Source: Oscillospiraceae bacterium
GTDB taxonomy: Bacteria > Bacillota > Clostridia > Oscillospirales > Ruminococcaceae
NCBI GenBank assembly: GCA_017521325.1
Contig: JAFXCV010000011.1
Span: forward strand, 1 to 45,983
Direction: 5' to 3'
Length of the DNA stretch: 45,983 nucleotides
In this document: piece after piece, positions 45,242-45,983 of the stretch
How positions within the stretch are numbered: position 1 is the stretch's first letter
Layout: each line of letters begins with the position of its first letter
Position numbers and translations under genes: made by a program
The notes under the pieces: model-generated
Databases searched by the model: none
What the model saw: the letters and a program-made list of their open reading frames with translations, nothing else
What the model was told of the DNA's origin: nothing

Positions 45242-45263
45242 TGAGGACAATATGAGGACAACA
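45242..45263 (+). repeat. Arm-type direct repeat near attR
   Basis: TGAGGACAATA (45242-45252) followed at once by TGAGGACAACA (45253-45263), the same 11-bp pair as at 36118-36139. An AAGGACA half-copy precedes it and an inverted TGTCCT follows. Confidence 0.75.
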
Positions 45264-45369
45264 ATGTCCTGAAATACTATGGCAAGCCGCAATAAGCAGC
45301 AACACCAAAACAACGCAAAACAGCACTTTTCAAGAGACTATGAGAAGCTGCAAAAGCTTCAAACACCCT

Positions 45370-45414
45370 TTGGTAAGGCGTAGGTCACCGGTTCAAATCC
45401 GGTCATCAGCTCCA
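45370..45414 (+). repeat. attR core: second copy of the tRNA-Thr 3' end
   Basis: 45 bases identical to 36007-36051, from the anticodon loop to CCA. Upstream bases do not form a tRNA, so this is the displaced 3' end, marking the right limit of the element. Confidence 0.93.
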
Positions 45415-45444
45415 GCGCAGCGTCTGCGCTTTGGACGCATTCGG

Positions 45445-45476
45445 AAGTTCCTCTGAAAAGAGGAACTTTCTTTTTT
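45445..45476 (+). terminator. Original tRNA-Thr terminator
   Basis: AAGTTCCTCT (45445-45454) pairs with AGAGGAACTT (45459-45468), then CTTTTTT. It lies about 30 bp after attR and would have ended the tRNA transcript before insertion. Confidence 0.8.
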
Positions 45477-45550
45477 ATACAGATTCCCCCACTTCAGTAG
45501 CCGTACAAAAGTGTACAGCTCTTTTTTCAGACAATTTCGCTGCAAATCAT

Positions 45551-45583
45551 AACCCCGACAAGCATCCGCCTGTCGGGGTTTTT
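45551..45583. terminator. Terminator before the dockerin gene end
   Basis: AACCCCGACA (45551-45560) pairs with TGTCGGGGTT (45571-45580) followed by T's on plus; on minus it follows the stop of the dockerin gene by about 28 bp. Confidence 0.75.
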
Positions 45584-45607
45584 GTGCATCATATAGCAAC
45601 TTTTTTA

Positions 45608-45983
45608 TCAGTTCATACTTCCGATGAAATCGGGGAGCGACGCCGTTCCGCCCGAGCCTGCGTAAGCTGCATACTGCAGGATGAACGCCGCATCGGTTGC
45701 ATCGTAATCGCCGCTGCTATCGACATCGGCAATCGCCGCCTGCGCTTCGGAAAGTCCTTCGCCGCCTGCGCCCTTAGCCGCTGCCGCTACCAGAATTTCT
45801 GCTGCATCCACGGAATCAATGCTGCCGTCCTCGTTCACGTCACCCAGAAGCTTGCGTGCTGCCGGAACTTCCGTTTCAAAGACGCCGTCATCATCCGCAT
45901 CTGCCTTGACGCCGAGCGTATTTTCTTCCGTCTGATAGATCAGAACCTTCTTGTATTCGCAAGAGAAGCTGATATCCGCTGCG
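45608..45983 (-). CDS. C-terminal part of a dockerin-bearing protein (5' end outside)
   Basis: The frame is open to the window edge, so the gene's beginning lies beyond 45983. About 125 residues are visible. A short region (AADISFSCEYKKVLIYQTEENTLGVKADADDDGVFETEVPAARKLLG) precedes a dockerin with two EF-like loops, DVNEDGSIDSVDAAEIL and DVDSSGDYDATDAAFIL. The spacing between loops is longer than in the four cellulases of the window (an extra AAAAKGAGGEGLSEAQAA stretch) and a 15-residue tail (SGGTASLPDFIGSMN) follows, so it may bind a different cohesin type. The catalytic part, if any, is unseen. Confidence 0.85.
   Translation of the reverse strand, partial: AADISFSCEYKKVLIYQTEENTLGVKADADDDGVFETEVPAARKLLGDVNEDGSIDSVDAAEILVAAAAKGAGGEGLSEAQAAIADVDSSGDYDATDAAFILQYAAYAGSGGTASLPDFIGSMN

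Larger units (their letters stand above)
36007..45414. mobile_element. 9.4-kb integrative element in tRNA-Thr
   Basis: The boundaries are the 45-bp identical copies of the tRNA-Thr 3' end (36007-36051 and 45370-45414). Inside are a tyrosine integrase beside attL and pointing to the tRNA, an XRE repressor with a divergent promoter region, an excisionase-like protein, small DNA-binding proteins, a sigma factor, a HIRAN protein and unknown genes. No relaxase, type IV secretion, capsid or terminase gene is visible, so it is not a complete conjugative element or prophage; it could be mobilised by others or be a satellite. Non-coding DNA fills about 30 percent and is packed with repeats and dyads. 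The gene downstream of attR is preceded by what look like the original tRNA terminator sequences. Confidence 0.9.

Noticed and set aside
36209..45414. Complete prophage or conjugative element
   Set aside because: No capsid, portal, terminase, lysis, relaxase or secretion gene can be recognised, and the element is too short for either.
45393..45599. A 68-codon minus-strand frame over attR and its terminators
   Set aside because: It runs through the tRNA fragment and two terminator hairpins; not a gene.

Overview
The window looks like chromosome from a cellulolytic gut Ruminococcus (Oscillospiraceae). The reasons are four complete secreted cellulases ending in dockerin modules, a fifth dockerin-tailed partial gene, sporulation genes (ylbJ, yqfC, yqfD), moderate G+C with Firmicutes-type promoters, and strong GGAGG ribosome sites. 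The dockerin style (GDADENG..DILD) recalls R. champanellensis and R. flavefaciens; the species is inference.

Layout. 1-2563 is the 3' part of a FtsX/MacB-type ABC permease, followed by a membrane protein of unknown role. 3839-6662 is a manganese-sensing yybP-ykoY riboswitch with its own promoter and terminator, controlling a P-type cation ATPase. 6670-6902 is a small G/C-rich insert flanked by imperfect repeats, ahead of a type II topoisomerase A subunit (6973-9207). 9310-13817 (minus strand) is a sugar-uptake operon: LacI-type regulator, lipoprotein binding protein and two permeases, with no ATPase. A tRNA-Arg(CCT) follows. 14387-26666 is the cellulase cluster (minus strand): two GH5 subfamily-1-like endoglucanases in tandem, then a sporulation insert (ylbJ with divergent yqfC-yqfD), then a CBM4-Ig-GH9 enzyme and a GH9-CBM3c enzyme, all with dockerins. 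27186-28538 is glutamate dehydrogenase. 28806-35774 is a canonical F1Fo ATP synthase operon (atpIBEFHAGDC) whose c subunit carries a sodium-type, two-carboxylate ion site.

The most unusual part is 36007-45414, a 9.4-kb integrated element. It lies between a complete tRNA-Thr(GGT) gene and a 45-bp exact copy of that tRNA's 3' end. It carries a tyrosine integrase, an XRE repressor, a small excisionase-like protein, several small DNA-binding or zinc-ribbon proteins, a DUF6291-like protein, its own sigma-70-family factor, a second XRE regulator, a HIRAN-domain protein and unrecognised proteins. I see no relaxase or transfer gene. About 2.8 kb of it is non-coding and densely structured. It holds tandem repeats of 11-12 bp period, TCGA-centred perfect palindromes, two tandem copies of a nested stem-loop unit whose stems covary, a dispersed ~90-bp family in both orientations, and paired arm-like 11-bp repeats at both ends. 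These are the best candidates for something undescribed.

Together the host genes fit fibre degradation: dockerin enzymes release cello-oligosaccharides outside the cell, a LacI-controlled importer may take them up, glutamate dehydrogenase assimilates ammonium, and the ATP synthase probably couples to sodium. After the element, the chromosome resumes with terminators and the end of another dockerin protein running off the window.
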